A DNA stretch of 64,000 bases. Source: Chryseobacterium sp. OV279. Lineage in GTDB: Bacteria > Bacteroidota > Bacteroidia > Flavobacteriales > Weeksellaceae. Shown here piece after piece: positions 52,425 through 60,578 of the stretch (position 1 is the first letter of the stretch; every line of letters begins with the position of its first letter). A model generated the notes under the pieces. The model made no database searches, had not been told where the DNA came from, and saw nothing but the letters and a program-made list of their open reading frames with translations. Location: positions 682,001 to 746,000 of the forward strand of contig NZ_FQUD01000004.1 of NCBI RefSeq assembly GCF_900128945.1, given 5' to 3'. The translations under genes were made by a program, and so were the position numbers.

Positions 52425-52814
52425 ATGGCAAAACAAACTAAAGTAGTTAAAAAAAGAAAAGTAAAAGTTGAAGCTATTGGAGAAGCGCATATTCAGGCTT
52501 CTTTCAATAACATCATCATTTCTTTAACAAATAAAAGCGGAGAAGTTATCTCTTGGGCGTCTGCCGGTAAAATGGGTTTCAGAGGTTCTAAAAAGAATAC
52601 TCCATTTGCTGCTCAAATGGCAGCTGAAAATTGCTCTAATGTTGCTCACGAAGCTGGATTAAGAAGAGTAAAGGTGTATGTGAAAGGTCCTGGTGCAGGT
52701 AGAGAATCTGCGATCAGAACGATCCACAATTCAGGTATTGAAGTTAGCGAAATCATTGATGTGACTCCTATGCCGCACAATGGATGTAGACCACCTAAAA
52801 GAAGAAGAGTTTAA
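52425..52814 (+). CDS. rpsK: 30S ribosomal protein S11
   Basis: A 129-residue platform protein. ASFNNIIISLTNKSG, GFRGSKKNTPFAAQMAAE and the C-terminal DVTPMPHNGCRPPKRRRV are typical. Confidence 0.98.
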   Translation: MAKQTKVVKKRKVKVEAIGEAHIQASFNNIIISLTNKSGEVISWASAGKMGFRGSKKNTPFAAQMAAENCSNVAHEAGLRRVKVYVKGPGAGRESAIRTIHNSGIEVSEIIDVTPMPHNGCRPPKRRRV

Positions 52815-52833
52815 TTTTTAGAATTTACCCATT

Positions 52834-53442
52834 ATGGCAAGATATATTGGACCTAAAACTAAGATTGCTAGAAAGTTTGGTGCTGCAATCTACGGAGATG
52901 ACAAAAACTTCGAAAGAAGAAAAAACCAACCGCCAGGACAACATGGTCCTAACAAAAGAAGAGGTGCTAAGAAATCAGAATATGCAGTTCAGCTAGCTGA
53001 AAAGCAAAAAGCTAAATATACTTACGGTATTTTAGAAAAGCAGTTTGCTAACTTATTTGAAAAAGCACACAGAAGTAAAGGTGTAACAGGTGAAGTTCTA
53101 TTACAGCTTTGTGAATCAAGATTGGATAACGTAGTATTCAGATTAGGTTTTGCTAAAACAAGATCTGCTGCTAGACAGTTAACTTCTCACAGACACATTA
53201 CTGTGAATGGTGAGATCCTTAACATTCCTTCTTATTTAGTAAAAGCAGGTGATGTGATCGCTGTAAGAGAGAAATCTAAATCTCTTGAGGTTGTTACTGA
53301 TTCATTAGCTTCTAAAGCTAATTATGAGTGGTTACAATTCAACGATGATAAGAAAGAAGGTACTTTCGTTTCTGCTCCTGAAAGAATCCAAATTCCGGAG
53401 GACATCAAGGAACAGCTTATCGTCGAACTTTACTCTAAATAA
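52834..53442 (+). CDS. rpsD: 30S ribosomal protein S4
   Basis: A 202-residue 16S rRNA-binding protein and, in E. coli, repressor of the alpha operon. MARYIGPKTKIARKFG starts it; the S4 domain (LCESRLDNVVFRLGFAKTRSAARQLTSHRHITVNG) is intact. The N-terminal zinc-type Cys motif is absent. Confidence 0.98.
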   Translation: MARYIGPKTKIARKFGAAIYGDDKNFERRKNQPPGQHGPNKRRGAKKSEYAVQLAEKQKAKYTYGILEKQFANLFEKAHRSKGVTGEVLLQLCESRLDNVVFRLGFAKTRSAARQLTSHRHITVNGEILNIPSYLVKAGDVIAVREKSKSLEVVTDSLASKANYEWLQFNDDKKEGTFVSAPERIQIPEDIKEQLIVELYSK

Positions 53443-53475
53443 TTTTTTAATCAAATTTTTGCTCAACCCAATAAT

Positions 53476-54471
53476 ATGGCAATTTTACAATTCATAAAAC
53501 CCGATAAAGTAATTTTACTTAACTCTGATGAATTTAAAGGTCAATTCGAATTCAGACCATTAGAACCAGGTTTCGGGCTTACAATCGGTAATGCTTTGAG
53601 AAGAGTGTTGCTTTCTTCTCTGGAAGGATATGCTATTTCATCTATCAAAATAGAAGGTGTAGAGCACGAATTTTCAACTATTCCAGGAGTAATCGAAGAT
53701 GTTACCGAAATTATTCTTAACCTTAAGCAGGTAAGATTAAAAGCTTCAGCAGAAGGCCAGGCCAACGAGCAGGTAATTGCTAAAGTATCAGGTCAGACGG
53801 TTATTACTGCTGGTGATTTAGGTAAGTCTATCAACGGATTTGAGGTGCTGAACCCGGATCTTTTGATCTGCAACCTAAACAGTGATGTAACTTTCGAAAT
53901 CACTTTCAATATTGAAAAAGGTAGAGGGTATGTTCCTTCAGAACAAAATAAGTCAAACAATGCTCCTGTAGGAACTATTGCTATTGACTCTATTTTCACG
54001 CCAATTAAGAAAGTACAATACAGCATTGAAAATTATCGTGTAGAGCAAAAAACAGACTACGAAAAACTTGTATTAGATATAGAAACTGATGGTTCCATCA
54101 GTCCTCAAAATGCTTTGACAGAAGCTTCTAAGATATTAATTTATCACTTCATGTTGTTCTCTGATGAGAGAATCACACTTGAAACAGAAGCTGTAAAAGC
54201 ATCTATCCAATATGATGAAGAAACACTTCACACAAGACAATTACTTAAGTCTAAATTAGCAGATATGGATCTTTCTGTAAGAGCCCTTAACTGTCTGAAA
54301 GCAGCTGAAGTAGAAACTCTTGGAGAGCTAGTTTCTTACAGTAAGTCTGATTTGATGAAATTCAGAAATTTTGGTAAAAAATCTTTGACAGAACTAGAAG
54401 AATTAGTGCATTCAAAAGGTCTTAACTTCGGTTTCGACGTTGCAAAATATAAGTTAGACGCTGATAAATAA
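53476..54471 (+). CDS. rpoA: DNA-directed RNA polymerase alpha subunit
   Basis: A 331-residue subunit. The N-terminal domain (PLEPGFGLTIGNALRRVLLSSL) dimerises and scaffolds the polymerase; a linker near residues 235-245 leads to the C-terminal domain (LDLSVRALNCLKAAEVETLGELV), which contacts regulators and promoter DNA. Normal length. Confidence 0.98.
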   Translation: MAILQFIKPDKVILLNSDEFKGQFEFRPLEPGFGLTIGNALRRVLLSSLEGYAISSIKIEGVEHEFSTIPGVIEDVTEIILNLKQVRLKASAEGQANEQVIAKVSGQTVITAGDLGKSINGFEVLNPDLLICNLNSDVTFEITFNIEKGRGYVPSEQNKSNNAPVGTIAIDSIFTPIKKVQYSIENYRVEQKTDYEKLVLDIETDGSISPQNALTEASKILIYHFMLFSDERITLETEAVKASIQYDEETLHTRQLLKSKLADMDLSVRALNCLKAAEVETLGELVSYSKSDLMKFRNFGKKSLTELEELVHSKGLNFGFDVAKYKLDADK

Positions 54472-54477
54472 TTAATA

Positions 54478-55002
54478 ATGAGACACGGTAAAAAATTCAA
54501 TCACTTAGGAAGAACAGCTTCTCATAGAAGTGCTTTACTTTCTAATATGGCTTGTTCTCTAATTGAGCATAAAAGAATCAACACTACTGTAGCTAAAGCT
54601 AAAGCTTTAAGAGTATATGTTGAACCTCTATTAACAAAGGCAAAAGAAGATACTACACACAATAGAAGAATTGTTTTTTCATATCTTCAAAGTAAAGAAG
54701 CAGTTACTGAACTTTTCAGATCAGTAGCTCCTAAAATCGCAGAAAGAAACGGTGGATATACAAGAATCATCAAGACTGGATTCAGACAAGGTGATGCTGC
54801 TGACATGGCTCTTATCGAGCTAGTTGATTTCAACGAACTTTACAATCCTAATGCTGAAGAGAAAAAGACTACAAGAAGAAGTAGAAGAGCTACAACAGCT
54901 AAAAAAGAAGCTGTAGTTGCTGATGCTCCTAAAGTAGAAGAAAAAGTTGAAGAGCCTAAGGCTGAAGCAACAGACTCTACAGAAGAGAAAACTGAAGAAT
55001 AA
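54478..55002 (+). CDS. rplQ: 50S ribosomal protein L17 with acidic tail
   Basis: A 174-residue protein. Residues 1-120 are the conserved L17 fold (MRHGKKFNHLGRTASHRSALL). The last ~45 residues add a Lys/Arg stretch followed by a Glu/Ala/Lys-rich tail, which is longer than the 127 residues of E. coli L17; such tails are common in Bacteroidetes. Last ribosomal gene of the cluster. Confidence 0.97.
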   Translation: MRHGKKFNHLGRTASHRSALLSNMACSLIEHKRINTTVAKAKALRVYVEPLLTKAKEDTTHNRRIVFSYLQSKEAVTELFRSVAPKIAERNGGYTRIIKTGFRQGDAADMALIELVDFNELYNPNAEEKKTTRRSRRATTAKKEAVVADAPKVEEKVEEPKAEATDSTEEKTEE

Positions 55003-55023
55003 TATTTCATTCAGATATAAATG

Positions 55024-55055
55024 AAAAGCCATCCGGATTCCGGATGGCTTTTTTA
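55024..55055 (+). terminator. intrinsic terminator closing the ribosomal cluster
   Basis: Perfect 13-base stem (55024-55036 with 55040-55052) with an ATT loop and T run. Confidence 0.92.
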
Positions 55056-55097
55056 TTGTGGTACCCTGATCATAAAACCTGGTATCCCAAAAAAGGA

Positions 55098-55532
55098 TTA
55101 AATCTTCGTTCTCTTCAGTTCAATCACATTATTCCCTTGCTCAAGGTGCAAACTGTCGCCTTTAACCCTTGCGGTCATATCATCTTTCGTATAGATGGTT
55201 TCCCCATTCTTGGTTTCAGTTTTAGGAAGAGTAAATGTTTTTTTGTTACTGGTAATCGCAACTGTATTTTCTTTTGGATCATTTTTGAACACTACTTTTA
55301 CCAATGTTCCGTCTGTGGCTTTGTACACGAAATCTGTTTTTTCAGTTTTCTGGCCATTCACTTCAATGGTGGAAGAACTTTCAGTTACAGAATCTATTTT
55401 TCCATTGTTATCCGTGACCACAGTTGTAGAACTGTCCATCTTGATCACGTTCTTGTTTCCGCTTTCATTTTTTTTACAGCTGGTTAATAATAATGCTACA
55501 GCTGAACCAGCTATTAAAAGACTTTTTCTCAT
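55098..55532 (-). CDS. small lipoprotein, function unknown
   Basis: A 144-residue lipoprotein (lipobox LLTSCKK, Cys19). The mature part is a Thr/Lys/Glu-rich series of short beta strands with repeated turns (KTEKTDFVYKATDGTLVKVVF). No family is recognised; it lies convergent with rplQ and divergent from the two-component operon. Confidence 0.75.
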   Translation of the reverse strand: MRKSLLIAGSAVALLLTSCKKNESGNKNVIKMDSSTTVVTDNNGKIDSVTESSSTIEVNGQKTEKTDFVYKATDGTLVKVVFKNDPKENTVAITSNKKTFTLPKTETKNGETIYTKDDMTARVKGDSLHLEQGNNVIELKRTKI

Positions 55533-55644
55533 GATATTTATTTTTTAATGTATGGGTAATGAATTGTTTTTCTATCGTAACAGAAATTTAAGTAAATTTA
55601 GTAGAAACAAAAAACAAACCAATAACCCTGAACTCAAGTCTCAA

Positions 55645-55693
55645 AATTACACAAAAGTGTAATTGATTCCGCCTTGTTTTCTTACGAAATTTG
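55645..55693 (+). promoter_or_regulatory. palindromic operator and promoter of the response-regulator operon
   Basis: A perfect 20-base palindrome, AATTACAC-N4-GTGTAATT (55645-55664), overlaps the -33 TTG. After GTGTAATTGA come exactly 19 bases and GAAATTTG (55686-55693), an off-consensus -7 box. The same arrangement occurs at 58611-58659. Confidence 0.7.
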
Positions 55694-55710
55694 TCTTAAA
55701 CAAAAAAACA

Positions 55711-56343
55711 ATGAGGATTTCCATCGCCATAGTAGAAGACGAAAAGAACTACAACAATGCGTTGAAGAAAGTCATCAATTACCAGGATGACATGAAGGTG
55801 GCCGCCCAGTTCTTCGACGGGAATGACGCCCTGAAAAATCTCCCCGATATTTCTCCGGATGTGGTGATGATGGATATTCAGCTGCAGGATATGCTGGGAA
55901 TTGAAATCATCGAGAAACTAAGGAAAAAAATGCCGGAAACACAGTTCATTATGTGTACCAGTTTCGAAGATGATGAAAAGATCTTCAATTCTTTAAAAGC
56001 TGGTGCTATGGGCTACCTTATTAAAGGAGAAAGTATGGATAAAATCCTGTCCTCTATCCGCGATGTCTACAATGGTGGCGCGCCAATGAGCCTGTCTATT
56101 GCCCGAAAAGTTTTGAGCCACTTCGAAAAAAAGCTTCCCGAAACCAAAGATTTTGATGATCTCACCGAACGCGAAAAAGAAATTCTTGAACTTCTTTCAA
56201 AAGGCCTTTTGTATAAGGAAATTGCCGACCAGAAGTTCATCAGCATCGACACCGTCAAAAAACACGTAGGAAACATCTACCGAAAACTGCATGTCAGTAA
56301 TAAGGTAGAGGCGATAAATAAATTTAACAATTTTAAAAACTAG
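55711..56343 (+). CDS. NarL/FixJ-family response regulator
   Basis: A 210-residue regulator. The receiver domain has the acidic pair Glu9/Asp10, the phospho-acceptor Asp55 (VVMMDIQLQD), the Thr/Ser switch in CTSFEDD and Lys in YLIKGES. The C-terminal LuxR-type helix-turn-helix is LTEREKEILELLSKG and SIDTVKKHVGNIYRKLHV. I chose the ATG at 55711; 16 upstream codons overlap the promoter. First gene of a four-gene operon ending with its likely kinase. The palindrome 47 bases upstream suits a dimeric LuxR-type protein and suggests autoregulation. Confidence 0.93.
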   Translation: MRISIAIVEDEKNYNNALKKVINYQDDMKVAAQFFDGNDALKNLPDISPDVVMMDIQLQDMLGIEIIEKLRKKMPETQFIMCTSFEDDEKIFNSLKAGAMGYLIKGESMDKILSSIRDVYNGGAPMSLSIARKVLSHFEKKLPETKDFDDLTEREKEILELLSKGLLYKEIADQKFISIDTVKKHVGNIYRKLHVSNKVEAINKFNNFKN

Positions 56344-56348
56344 ACATT

Positions 56349-57170
56349 ATGAAGAATCCAGAAAAATTAAATTTGATTTTGGAATTAATCCAGAGTGAGT
56401 ACGAAAATGAAAAACTTGATTTAGAGCAACTAAAAGTTATTATCGAGCTTTGTAAGACTTTTCAAGCTAAAGAGGAAGTGAATGTAAGACGTTATGACCA
56501 ATATCAAGGTCTTTATAATAACACTAAAAATATCAGAAATTTTCAATTTTATGATATGGTTGATTTCAAATATCCAAAAGTGTCAGAACCTTTTCCCGAA
56601 AATTCTCCTTTACCAAAGGAATTTATGGGAGAATTTAAAGAAGAATTTCCAGATAGTTATGAAAAAACATCCCGTATTTTTTTGAATATTGCTGAAAAAC
56701 TGTTTGAGAATAACAATGACAAAATAAGTGTTTATTTAGCACAAACAAGGTCGGAAATTATACTATGTATTAAAGTTAAAGATGAATACTATCAAATTAA
56801 TGATGTCCCTGAACTAACGAAAATTGACTCTAACTGGATAAATAACTTCGCTGCATCACCAGGTTTAGGAGCAAGTTTAGATGAGTACTTACATAATAGA
56901 AGAAAAGATAAGCTGAAAAATACTAGAAAGTTTGAAATTACTAGAAATGTTTTTGAATATCTAAAAGATAAAAATTATGAGGCGATGATTTTATTCCCTG
57001 CTATCTGTATGGATAATGATACAAATAATCCATCGAAAGAAAGTTATAAGTATAGATATACTTATATGATAAGCTTTGGTGATGAAACTAGTGATTTTAA
57101 TGATTTAAGAGAAGCTGTAATATTTGACAGAAATGGCCTTTGCCCTCCTCCGGATGATTCAAATTGCTAA
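56349..57170 (+). CDS. unknown protein in the two-component operon
   Basis: A 273-residue cytoplasmic-type protein with no signal peptide or membrane span. It starts with a helical region (residues 1-45), then mixed alpha/beta sequence with Tyr and Asp/Asn-rich segments. It ends with the unusual tail LCPPPDDSNC, two Cys around three Pro. No family recognised. Codon use is more AT-rich than in the ribosomal genes. It begins 5 bases after the regulator gene and the next gene starts at the base after its stop codon, so it is surely co-transcribed. Confidence 0.75.
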   Translation: MKNPEKLNLILELIQSEYENEKLDLEQLKVIIELCKTFQAKEEVNVRRYDQYQGLYNNTKNIRNFQFYDMVDFKYPKVSEPFPENSPLPKEFMGEFKEEFPDSYEKTSRIFLNIAEKLFENNNDKISVYLAQTRSEIILCIKVKDEYYQINDVPELTKIDSNWINNFAASPGLGASLDEYLHNRRKDKLKNTRKFEITRNVFEYLKDKNYEAMILFPAICMDNDTNNPSKESYKYRYTYMISFGDETSDFNDLREAVIFDRNGLCPPPDDSNC

Positions 57171-57770
57171 ATGAACTTCTTAGATTATTTATATTATGTA
57201 ATTATAATACTATGTTTTATTGTTTCCATTGGTTTTAGAAATCTCTGGAAACAATTTTTTTGGCTATATTTTGGAATTACGATTCTTGTTGAGTTGCTCG
57301 TAACTTTGAAAGTAGATTTTATTACTTCACGGATTTATAATTATTTAGACATATTTTGTATTTGTTATTTTGGATATCTTTATTTCAGGGAAACGGATCA
57401 TAGTAAAACCATTAAATTGATTACTGTCACGAGCTGTTTGGCAGGATCTTTTTTTATCATGATTTCTACTAAAAACTATTCTATTATTACTGGATTTCTT
57501 TATTCCATATTCTTAATTTTCATTTCTTTATTCTGGTTCTATATGAAAATATCAAATAAAAATAGAGAAGATAATATTTTGCATCTTAGTTTTTTTTGGT
57601 TTAGTAGTTCATTATTGCTTTGGGCCGTTTTTTATATTTTTAGAATGTTTCCCATGTACATTTTTGTTAAAACAGATATAGAATTTTCTTATATGCTAAA
57701 AATAACGTTCCAAATTATTACTGTTATTTCTTACTTTATTTTTGTCAAAGGTCTATTGTGTAAAAAATGA
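57171..57770 (+). CDS. multi-pass membrane protein of the two-component operon
   Basis: A 199-residue, very hydrophobic protein with six or so membrane segments (about residues 5-22, 28-45, 52-70, 82-98, 105-125, 140-160, 175-193). It has no recognised domain. Its stop codon overlaps the ATG of the histidine kinase gene by four bases (ATGA), so the two are translationally coupled. It may be the sensing module of a kinase that itself has only one membrane span. Strongly AT-rich. Confidence 0.75.
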   Translation: MNFLDYLYYVIIILCFIVSIGFRNLWKQFFWLYFGITILVELLVTLKVDFITSRIYNYLDIFCICYFGYLYFRETDHSKTIKLITVTSCLAGSFFIMISTKNYSIITGFLYSIFLIFISLFWFYMKISNKNREDNILHLSFFWFSSSLLLWAVFYIFRMFPMYIFVKTDIEFSYMLKITFQIITVISYFIFVKGLLCKK

Positions 57771-58552
57771 AAGAACTTCCATTTGAAATAAAATTTATTT
57801 ATGTTACTGCATTTATCCTGATATTGGTTTTTGCAGTATTTATAATTTTTGTTGTACTAATGTATAATAAAAAACAGATTCTTTATTTGAAAGAAAAACA
57901 ATTAAATATTGAACACCAAAACCAGCTCCTCCAAAAAGAACTCGAAAAACAAAAATCCATAGAACAGGAACGTGAACGTATTTCGCACGACATGCATGAC
58001 GATCTTGGAGCCGGCATTTCAGCGTTAAAACTTCAGGCGGAATTCCTGAAACAGAAAGCAGAAAATGATGATCTCCAGAATGACCTGGACGAACTTCTGA
58101 AAACCTCCGAAGAAATGAATCTATCCATGAGGGAAATGCTTTGGAGCCTAAACTCTGGAAATGATACGGTGGGGAGCTTCATAGATTATGCTATTCAATA
58201 TGCGGATAACTTTCTAAAAAAAACAAAGATCAAATTATGGTCAGAAAGCGAGGACATTATTTCAGATACTCCGATTTCTACAGAACTGAGGAGAAATATG
58301 TTTTTATGCTTAAAAGAATCTCTGAATAATGCTTACAAACACAGCCAGTCTAATCAGCTAAAGCTTTCATTTATTCAAAAGGATAACGAATTCATGATGA
58401 AGGTCTCTGATAATGGAATCGGAATTCATCATGAAAAAACCGAAGGAAACGGCCTCCGGAATATGAAGCGACGCATGCAGGAGCAAAACGGCGAATGTGA
58501 AATTCTATCCGAAGGCTCCGGAACAGAAGTTCTTTTTCGGATTTTACTGTAA
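57767..58552 (+). CDS. sensor histidine kinase, NarX/HisKA_3 type
   Basis: A 261-residue kinase. One N-terminal membrane span (residues 10-32), a coiled coil (35-70), the HisKA_3 dimerisation box ERERISHDMHDDLGAG with the likely phospho-acceptor His77, and a HATPase domain: N box LKESLNNAYKHSQ, G box DNGIGIH and EGNGLRNMKRRM. There is no extracellular sensor domain of its own. HisKA_3 kinases pair with NarL-type regulators, which fits the first gene of the operon. Confidence 0.92.
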   Translation: MKELPFEIKFIYVTAFILILVFAVFIIFVVLMYNKKQILYLKEKQLNIEHQNQLLQKELEKQKSIEQERERISHDMHDDLGAGISALKLQAEFLKQKAENDDLQNDLDELLKTSEEMNLSMREMLWSLNSGNDTVGSFIDYAIQYADNFLKKTKIKLWSESEDIISDTPISTELRRNMFLCLKESLNNAYKHSQSNQLKLSFIQKDNEFMMKVSDNGIGIHHEKTEGNGLRNMKRRMQEQNGECEILSEGSGTEVLFRILL

Positions 58553-58575
58553 AAAGAAAAAATATGTATAGAGAC

Positions 58576-58602
58576 AGCATCACTGAAAAGTGGTGCTTTT
58601 TT
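58576..58602 (+). terminator. intrinsic terminator after the histidine kinase
   Basis: AGCATCAC pairs with GTGGTGCT (one wobble), followed by T. It separates the kinase operon from the next unit, which has its own promoter. Confidence 0.75.
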
Positions 58603-58610
58603 GTTGTTAT

Positions 58611-58659
58611 AATCACCCTTTTGTGTAATTGACATGACGTTTTCTTTAGCAGAACTTTG
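58611..58659 (+). promoter_or_regulatory. second copy of the palindromic operator/promoter
   Basis: AATCACCC-N4-GTGTAATT (58611-58630, right half identical to the copy at 55657-55664, left half 6 of 8 complementary), then GA, 19 bases and GAACTTTG (58652-58659). Spacing is identical to that in front of the response regulator. Confidence 0.7.
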
Positions 58660-58679
58660 AGCTATAAACTAAAAACCTA

Positions 58680-59168
58680 ATGACCATGAAAACTAAAAAA
58701 GACCAATTAGCAAAAATAATGAATACACAGGCTCAACTGCTTAATCTTAAAATTATGGAATTACAGACAAGTAGTGCTCTATCGACTGTACAGGATAATG
58801 ACAACAGATATGTTGCTGTTAAAAATTTAAGACTGCCTGATGATGGATCCTCGGTTACAGTTTCAATCTATTTTGGGGGTGAAGGGCAGTTAGGAACTTC
58901 TACTTTTAAAGTGTTAAGGACCAACCAACCAAGCAAATCTATTAATGTATCCACAGATAATATTTTAATAGGGACATGTAATGAGCTGATCGGGAATGTC
59001 CTGAGTATAGAATCTATGATACAGGATATAAGTACAGAGAGTAATAAAACAATTCTGAATGTAAAGATCAGACAAGCAGGGAAAACTGTTTATCATGATA
59101 CTCACACTTCTGAAGTTAAAAATGAAGGAGGAGTTTCATTTTATACACATCATATAACCTTTTATTAA
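58680..59168 (+). CDS. unknown 162-residue protein, probable target of the two-component system
   Basis: A 162-residue protein without a clear signal peptide or membrane span. The first 30 residues are helical and Lys/Gln-rich; the rest is beta-rich with Gly turns (VSIYFGGEGQLGTSTFKV) and ends FYTHHITFY. A second ATG two codons downstream (58686) is also possible. No family recognised. It has the same promoter design as the response-regulator operon and is 8 bases before the gene for a putative outer-membrane protein. Confidence 0.75.
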   Translation: MTMKTKKDQLAKIMNTQAQLLNLKIMELQTSSALSTVQDNDNRYVAVKNLRLPDDGSSVTVSIYFGGEGQLGTSTFKVLRTNQPSKSINVSTDNILIGTCNELIGNVLSIESMIQDISTESNKTILNVKIRQAGKTVYHDTHTSEVKNEGGVSFYTHHITFY

Positions 59169-59176
59169 AATGCATC

Positions 59177-60388
59177 ATGAAAGCACTAAAATTGAGTTTT
59201 GTACTCATACTCATATTACTATCTCATTTTTATTCCGGACAGGAAGAAAAAGGGATTGATTTGGATGTACTAAGAGCACAAGCATCACCGGGAGCCAATC
59301 TTTTGGATATTGCTACTTCTGATATTGAAAAACCTACGGATCTGAAAAGCATCATGGTTTCTTTAAGGGAAGGAACAAGTAACTTTTCCAGTCTGCCAAC
59401 CTCATTTGCGATTGATCTGGCTCCATTTAAACTGAATGGAAAGTACCAGGATGTAAGAACTGACACCAACTTTTTGACAACTTTTAAACAGACATTTGTG
59501 ACTTCTCTTGCTTTTAAAGGGATAGCGGAAGATGAAAAACTGAATATAGAAGAAAAATCAAGGCTGGGTTTTGGGATAAAGTTTTCCATTAAAAGAGGAA
59601 AATTCAATGATGAGACTATGAATGCACTGGATAAAATTCATACAGTTCATCAATTCATAGAAGAGCAAAGAATTAGTACAGATGAGACTAATAAAGAATC
59701 GAAAAGGCTAGACAATATCAACAGAGTTCTTTTGCAGAAAAAAAAGCTTTTGGAAGATGCCAATCAGAGAGATACCCCGGAATATAAGGATTTAGAGAAA
59801 AGGGTTGAAGAAATCAGAGTTAAAAAAGAGACTTATTTAAAAGAACGTGATACCAAAGAAGAAGAGGAGAAAATACAGGAGATTACTAAAATAGCTCAGG
59901 ATATTAAGTTAGAACGCTACGGTTATTTTCTCGATATGTCAATGGGAACCGTATTAGATTTTAGAAACAATAAATTTAATAATACACAAATTAGTAAGGT
60001 AGGGGCTTGGCTTACCGGTGGATATAATTCGGAAAAGAAATTCACCCTGATTTGTATGGCAAGATATTTATACAATCCGGAAACGCCATTAGCAAATCCC
60101 GAATTAAAAAAAGAAAACCTTCACACGTTTGATATGGGATCCAGACTTGTACTCAAACTGCTTGATGAAAGATTTCTTATGAGTGGGGAATGTATCTACA
60201 GAAGTATTTTAAATAAATCTGATTTTGAATCATCCTGGAAATACGTTCTTAATTTTGAATATGAGGTCGCTAAAAACCAAAGGCTTACCTTTTCGTTTGG
60301 ACGAAATTTTGAGGGTGAATATGAGAAAAAGGGAAATCTCATCGTTGCATTGAATTTATTGGTAGGATTAGGTAAATTTAAATTATAA
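59177..60388 (+). CDS. exported protein with coiled coil and putative outer-membrane barrel
   Basis: A 403-residue protein with a signal peptide (residues 1-20). Residues 25-140 are mixed beta. Residues 150-245 are a charged Glu/Lys-rich coiled coil. Residues 245-403 are amphipathic beta strands with Tyr/Phe (LDMSMGTVLDFRN, MARYLYNPETP, LVGLGKFKL at the end), like a small outer-membrane barrel. No family recognised. It follows the 162-residue gene by 8 bases and is followed by a hairpin. It could instead be a soluble envelope protein. Confidence 0.75.
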   Translation: MKALKLSFVLILILLSHFYSGQEEKGIDLDVLRAQASPGANLLDIATSDIEKPTDLKSIMVSLREGTSNFSSLPTSFAIDLAPFKLNGKYQDVRTDTNFLTTFKQTFVTSLAFKGIAEDEKLNIEEKSRLGFGIKFSIKRGKFNDETMNALDKIHTVHQFIEEQRISTDETNKESKRLDNINRVLLQKKKLLEDANQRDTPEYKDLEKRVEEIRVKKETYLKERDTKEEEEKIQEITKIAQDIKLERYGYFLDMSMGTVLDFRNNKFNNTQISKVGAWLTGGYNSEKKFTLICMARYLYNPETPLANPELKKENLHTFDMGSRLVLKLLDERFLMSGECIYRSILNKSDFESSWKYVLNFEYEVAKNQRLTFSFGRNFEGEYEKKGNLIVALNLLVGLGKFKL

Positions 60389-60417
60389 GATAAAGCCGTA
60401 ATTAATTATATTTCTAG

Positions 60418-60450
60418 ATTCTCCAAATCGTAAAAAAGTTTGGAGAATTT
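60418..60450 (+). terminator. hairpin after the exported-protein gene
   Basis: Perfect 10-base stem (60418-60427 with 60439-60448) and 11-base loop; only a short T run follows. Confidence 0.65.
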
Positions 60451-60506
60451 ATGATTTATTACCAAATATTAAAGCCCTGTTTTTTTCATCAGGTTAGTTT
60501 TTTCAT

Positions 60507-60514
60507 TAAATTTG
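60507..60514 (+). promoter_or_regulatory. -7 element of eno
   Basis: TAAATTTG, 65 bases before the eno start codon; the position for -33 is T-rich but lacks TTTG. Confidence 0.45.
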
Positions 60515-60578
60515 TGATCAAGTATAATTATTAATAAAACAGCCTGAAGCATGTGCCGATGGTTTAAAACTAAACAAT

